Origin: a bacterium
GTDB lineage: Bacteria; Myxococcota_A; UBA9160; UBA4427
Direction of reading: 5' to 3'
Length of the DNA: 64,000 nucleotides
NCBI GenBank assembly: GCA_024742285.1
Contig: JANSYR010000015.1
Span: forward strand, 106,787 to 170,786
This document shows, one piece after another, positions 60,942-64,000 of this stretch. A model generated the notes under the pieces. It did no database searches. It was given only the letters and a program-made list of their open reading frames with translations, and had not been told where the DNA came from. Within the stretch, counting starts at the first letter, position 1. Each line of letters opens with the position of its first letter. The position numbers and the translations under genes were made by a program.

Positions 60942-62785
60942 CCGGCTGGCGCCGAGGCCCCGTGCTCGCGCGCACGGGACTCGGCCTGCTTCTGGTCCTC
61001 TGGACGGCCGGCCCCGCCCTCGCTTCCGGTGCGCCCCCGCCTCCGTCGGAGCCCATCGAGTTCTGGGTGATCGAGCCGAACGAAGGCGACTCGGCGGGCG
61101 GGCATGCCGCGCTTCGAATCGGCGAGCGCGTCTTCCACGTCCAGCGTCGACCGGATGGTCTTCTCTCCGATTGGCGAACGCCGCGCGTGCACTTCGAACG
61201 GGTCTACCGGGGACTCGGCAATCGGGGCATCCGCGCGATCCCGCTCGCCCTCGACTCCACCGAGCGCGCTCGGCTCACACGCTCCCTCGAAAATCGATTC
61301 TTCGACCGGCGCCACCGCCTGACGCGACTCGACACGCTCGAACGCGAGCAGGCGTGGCTCGAGAACGCGCTCGAGCGCGAGGTCCTCTCGATCGAGGTGC
61401 CGGGCCTCGGCCTGATCGGCGACGCCAACGGCGGCTGCGAAGACCCGCGCTCGCGCCATCTAGCGCAGTTCAAGCGCACGCTCGCCGAGCGAAAGGGCGG
61501 GGGCTGGCTGGCGTCCCAGCTCGAACGGGCGGAGGACCGCGTCGACCACCGTGTCGCCGCGCTGGGGTCGGCGAGCGACGCCCCCGCCCTCCCCGAGCTC
61601 GTCGAGGCGGTGCGAACGCGTGAGGCGCTCGCGATGCTGCACGCGTGCAGGCGCCCCGCCCCCGAGCGAATGGTCGACGTTCCGGGGAGTGCGATCGTCG
61701 ACGCGCCGAGTCGCGCGGGCCTGGGAAGGATCTCCAGGGCACTCGAAGCGCGGCTCTACGCGCTGCTCGAGAGTCCTCGGGACGACGTCGGTCTCGCGAT
61801 CCTGCTGACCGCGGCCCGCTGGAGCGCGATCGAGGAGAGCCTGCGGACCGGCCGCCTGATCGCGATCGATCCGCTCGCCGACCCGCCCGAGCAGGGCGAC
61901 GCCATCGATGGGGGGCTGCCCGAGGCGTGGCTCTCGCGTCTCGACGACGAGGCGCGAGAGCGACTGGCGCGTCACGTCGCGAACCTCGAGGAAGGGACCG
62001 CGCCGCTCGAGGCGCGGCTGGTCTCGGTCGAAGCGGCTCTCCACGACGTCCGGCGACTGAGAGAACGTACGCGGCCTGCTGACGACGGACGCTGGGTCGA
62101 CGGCACGACGCCACCCGATCGTCGCTACGCCGCGGCGGTCATCCCCCTCCCCCGGCCAGAGACCATTGCGCTCGAAGTCCTGGCACGGCGGCGGGATCTC
62201 TTCCGCACGGTCGCTCGCGAAGCCAGAGGTCAGCTGGAGACCGATCTCCAGTACGCCCTCTTCTACAGGAACTGCGTCACCGAGCTCACGCGACTCCTCC
62301 AGAGGGATGCGCGGGACCCGGGATCGGGATGGGGATTCATTCCGGTCGCGGCCGGTCGCCGGGTCGAACGTCTGCTCGGCGATGTCCCGCCCCGCACGCT
62401 CCCGAGCGCACGCTTCGAGCAGCTCGCGGATCAGGGGCGCGGCGGATCGAGCGGCGCGAACGGCTGGCGCGAGTGGAGCCCGCTCACGAGCCGCACCTAT
62501 CGCCCCCATCCGGTCGACTCGAGCTTTCTCTTCTTCACGCGCGAGCGTCGCTGGTCGCGGCCGCTCCTGGGCGCCGTCAACCTCGTCTTCGGAACCGGGA
62601 CCGCGCTCGTCGGTCTGCTCGCTGCCCCGCTCGATCGGGGCGAGCGACTGCGTCGAGGCGCCCAGGGCGTCGTCATGAGCGTGCCCGAGCTCTTCTTCTT
62701 CAGCGTCCGGCAGGGGACGTATCCGATCGTGCCGCCCGGGTTCGACGAGAGCGATCGTCTGCCCGAAGCGCCGGCGCCGGATTGA
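60938..62785 (+). CDS. DUF4105 / Lnb-like exported protein
   Basis: A 615-residue protein with an N-terminal signal peptide (GLGLLLVLWTAGPALA). The N-terminal domain opens IEFWVIEPNEGDSAGGHAALRIG, with the GHAALRIG motif of Lnb/DUF4105 proteins, and YALFYRNCVTEL in the C-terminal half supplies a Cys that could pair with that His as in circularly permuted papain-like folds. The C-terminus has a hydrophobic segment (LVFGTGTALVGLLAAPL), so it may be membrane-associated. It is coupled by ATGA to the upstream lipoprotein gene. A role as a surface peptidase or acyltransferase is possible but not shown. Confidence 0.72.
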   Translation: MTGWRRGPVLARTGLGLLLVLWTAGPALASGAPPPPSEPIEFWVIEPNEGDSAGGHAALRIGERVFHVQRRPDGLLSDWRTPRVHFERVYRGLGNRGIRAIPLALDSTERARLTRSLENRFFDRRHRLTRLDTLEREQAWLENALEREVLSIEVPGLGLIGDANGGCEDPRSRHLAQFKRTLAERKGGGWLASQLERAEDRVDHRVAALGSASDAPALPELVEAVRTREALAMLHACRRPAPERMVDVPGSAIVDAPSRAGLGRISRALEARLYALLESPRDDVGLAILLTAARWSAIEESLRTGRLIAIDPLADPPEQGDAIDGGLPEAWLSRLDDEARERLARHVANLEEGTAPLEARLVSVEAALHDVRRLRERTRPADDGRWVDGTTPPDRRYAAAVIPLPRPETIALEVLARRRDLFRTVAREARGQLETDLQYALFYRNCVTELTRLLQRDARDPGSGWGFIPVAAGRRVERLLGDVPPRTLPSARFEQLADQGRGGSSGANGWREWSPLTSRTYRPHPVDSSFLFFTRERRWSRPLLGAVNLVFGTGTALVGLLAAPLDRGERLRRGAQGVVMSVPELFFFSVRQGTYPIVPPGFDESDRLPEAPAPD

Positions 62786-62792
62786 GCGCGCT

Positions 62793-62813
62793 GCGAGTCT
62801 CGCCGGGACTCGC
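62793..62813. terminator. Terminator-like hairpin
   Basis: GCGAGTC and GACTCGC form a 7-bp perfect stem with a seven-base loop just after the DUF4105-like gene. There is no T-run after it, so if it terminates it would be Rho-assisted. It may mark the end of the lipoprotein-DUF4105 unit. Confidence 0.4.
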
Positions 62814-62891
62814 CGTTCGCGCCTCAGCAGATATCCTTCTGGAGCGCGACGCGCCCAGGCCCGAGGGACGCGACGCCGAGGTCCGATCATC

Positions 62892-63773
62892 GTGGCGAGT
62901 CAGGCCCACCAGACCGAATCGGTGCCCTACGCGGGCCGCGTGATCCCGCTGCCCGGACGCGGCGAGATCTTCTTCCGCGAGGCGCGAGGCCCCCGGAAGG
63001 CTCCGACGTTCTTCCTCCTCCACGGACTCGGCGCCACGGGGCTGCTCAACTGGCAGAGCGCCCTCGACGCGCTCGCTCGCGACTACCGCGTGATCGTCGT
63101 GGACCATCGGGGTCACGGCCGCGGGATCGCCTCCCGCGCCCCCTTCCGCCTCGCCGACTGCGCCGACGACGTCGCGGCTCTCGCCGACGCCCTGCAGGTC
63201 GATCGCTTCTTCGCCGCGGGCTACTCCATGGGCGGACCGATCGCGCAGCTGCTCTGGCACCGCCATCGCGAGCGCGTCGACGGGCTCGTCTTCTGCGCGA
63301 CGGCCTGTCGATTCTCATCGGACGAGGGACGCCGCCTGAGCTTCCTCGCGAGCCCCTCGATGCGCCTGGTCGGACGGGTGGCCCCGCGAGAGGCGATCCG
63401 CCGGCGCGTGCTCGACTACGTGTCGAATCAGTTCGAAGACCCCGCGATCCGAAGCCGCATCCTCGAGGAAGTCTCGCAGAGCGATCCCATCGCGATCTGG
63501 CAGGCGGCCGCCGCGATCCTGCGCTTCGACTCGCGCGAGTGGATCGGCGAGATCGACGTCCCGAACGCCGTCGTGCTCACCGCGCGCGACAACATGGTCC
63601 CCCCGACCGCCCAGCGCGGCCTCGCGAATCGGCTGGCAGACAACGTGGTCTTCCCCGTCGACGGCGATCATGCCGCCTGCCGGACCGCCCCAGATCGCTT
63701 CGTGCCTGCCTTGACGCAGGCCTGCGCCTCGGTCGTCACGCGGTCTTGCACGCGGCGGCGGGACGGCGGATAG
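62892..63773 (+). CDS. Alpha/beta-fold hydrolase
   Basis: A 293-residue hydrolase. The oxyanion motif is LLHGLGATGL, the nucleophile elbow GYSMGG, the acid in LTARDNMVPP and the His in PVDGDHAAC. VVDHRGHGRG and RLADCADDVAALADALQVDRFFA are typical. The GTG at 62892 has a weak AGG-type ribosome-binding site; no better start is visible. It is the last complete gene before the partial zinc-ribbon gene. Confidence 0.87.
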   Translation: MASQAHQTESVPYAGRVIPLPGRGEIFFREARGPRKAPTFFLLHGLGATGLLNWQSALDALARDYRVIVVDHRGHGRGIASRAPFRLADCADDVAALADALQVDRFFAAGYSMGGPIAQLLWHRHRERVDGLVFCATACRFSSDEGRRLSFLASPSMRLVGRVAPREAIRRRVLDYVSNQFEDPAIRSRILEEVSQSDPIAIWQAAAAILRFDSREWIGEIDVPNAVVLTARDNMVPPTAQRGLANRLADNVVFPVDGDHAACRTAPDRFVPALTQACASVVTRSCTRRRDGG

Positions 63774-63826
63774 CGAGACATGGACCGTAGTCTGCACCCG
63801 GCACGCATCCTGCGATGTCGGGATGC

Positions 63827-64000
63827 ATGTCGACTCCGCCCTTCCTGCGTCGCCCACCTCACTGCCCCAACCCCGACTGCGATTTCCATGCAGATCCAAC
63901 CGGTTGGCGCTTTCAGAAGAATGGCTTCTACGAACGAGAGGCCCGGCCGCGCCGGATCCAGCGGTACCGCTGTACCCGTTGCGGCCGCTACTTCAGTTCA
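63827..64000 (+). CDS. Zinc-ribbon protein, N-terminus only (transposase-like; runs off the right edge)
   Basis: An open frame with no stop before the window ends gives 58 residues. Two Cys pairs, CPNPDC and CTRC, are spaced as in the N-terminal zinc ribbon of certain insertion-sequence (InsA-like) transposases and related DNA-binding proteins, with the typical intervening sequence DPTGWRFQKNGFY and the closing RYRCTRCGRYFSS. The ATG at 63827 is used; another in-frame ATG is at 63815. A mobile element may therefore begin here, but no terminal inverted repeat could be identified in the window. Confidence 0.5.
   Translation, partial: MSTPPFLRRPPHCPNPDCDFHADPTGWRFQKNGFYEREARPRRIQRYRCTRCGRYFSS

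Overview
The window is GC-rich, densely packed bacterial chromosome: about 58 protein genes on both strands, gaps almost all under 200 bases, no RNA genes and no CRISPR array. An LpxR-like outer-membrane lipid A deacylase, a TtcA-type tRNA thiolase and several lipoproteins point to a Gram-negative host. The high GC content, the abundance of CoA-thioester and amidohydrolase genes and one selenoprotein suggest a soil or marine heterotroph of the myxobacterial/deltaproteobacterial or Binatota type; that assignment is inference. Nothing looks like a core housekeeping operon. The content is accessory lipid, terpenoid and xenobiotic catabolism, organised as short operons each next to its own regulator.

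Layout. 1-5.8 kb: acyl-CoA dehydrogenase end, nitroreductase, methyltransferase, HIT protein, an internally deleted crotonase, SDR, dienelactone hydrolase, crotonase. 5.9-12.6 kb: MFS exporter, D-aminoacylase-like amidohydrolase, cupin, crotonase, SDR, cyclase-family protein, NTF2-like protein. 12.6-20.1 kb: LpxR-like protein, DUF2889 protein, class-III aminotransferase, crotonase, beta-propeller lipoprotein, DUF3604 protein. 20.1-28.2 kb: a minus-strand operon (SRPBCC lipoprotein, aldo/keto reductase, HIBADH-type reductase, FATP-type acyl-CoA synthetase, and a hydrolase/acyl-CoA-synthetase fusion) diverging from a TetR regulator. 28.2-32.4 kb: TauD dioxygenase, a selenoprotein read through an in-frame TGA, a HugZ-like protein and a GPH-type transporter.

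32.4-41.2 kb holds two Baeyer-Villiger blocks. The first is monooxygenase, NTF2-like and split-barrel genes diverging from an IclR regulator. The second is alcohol dehydrogenase plus esterase diverging from TetR plus monooxygenase across a perfect 17-bp palindrome, which reads as a complete alcohol to ketone to ester to acid route. 41.3-51.0 kb looks like a LysR regulon: SDR, tandem CoA-transferase, NTF2-like and Tat-type amidohydrolase genes on one side, and alcohol dehydrogenase plus two amidohydrolases on the other, with a shared 18-bp element in both control regions. 51.0-59.4 kb: alpha/beta hydrolase, MarR regulator, two amidohydrolases, NTF2-like protein, molybdopterin oxidoreductase, TauD dioxygenase. 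59.4-64.0 kb: TtcA-like protein, a crotonase remnant, a lipoprotein coupled to an Lnb/DUF4105-type protein, an alpha/beta hydrolase, and the start of a zinc-ribbon (transposase-like) gene cut by the window edge.

The strongest unusual signal is the selenoprotein at 29083-30018. A TGA sits in a U-x-x-C context in the middle of one conserved-looking reading frame, followed at the right distance by a perfect 8-bp hairpin with a GUG loop, as expected for a bacterial SECIS element.
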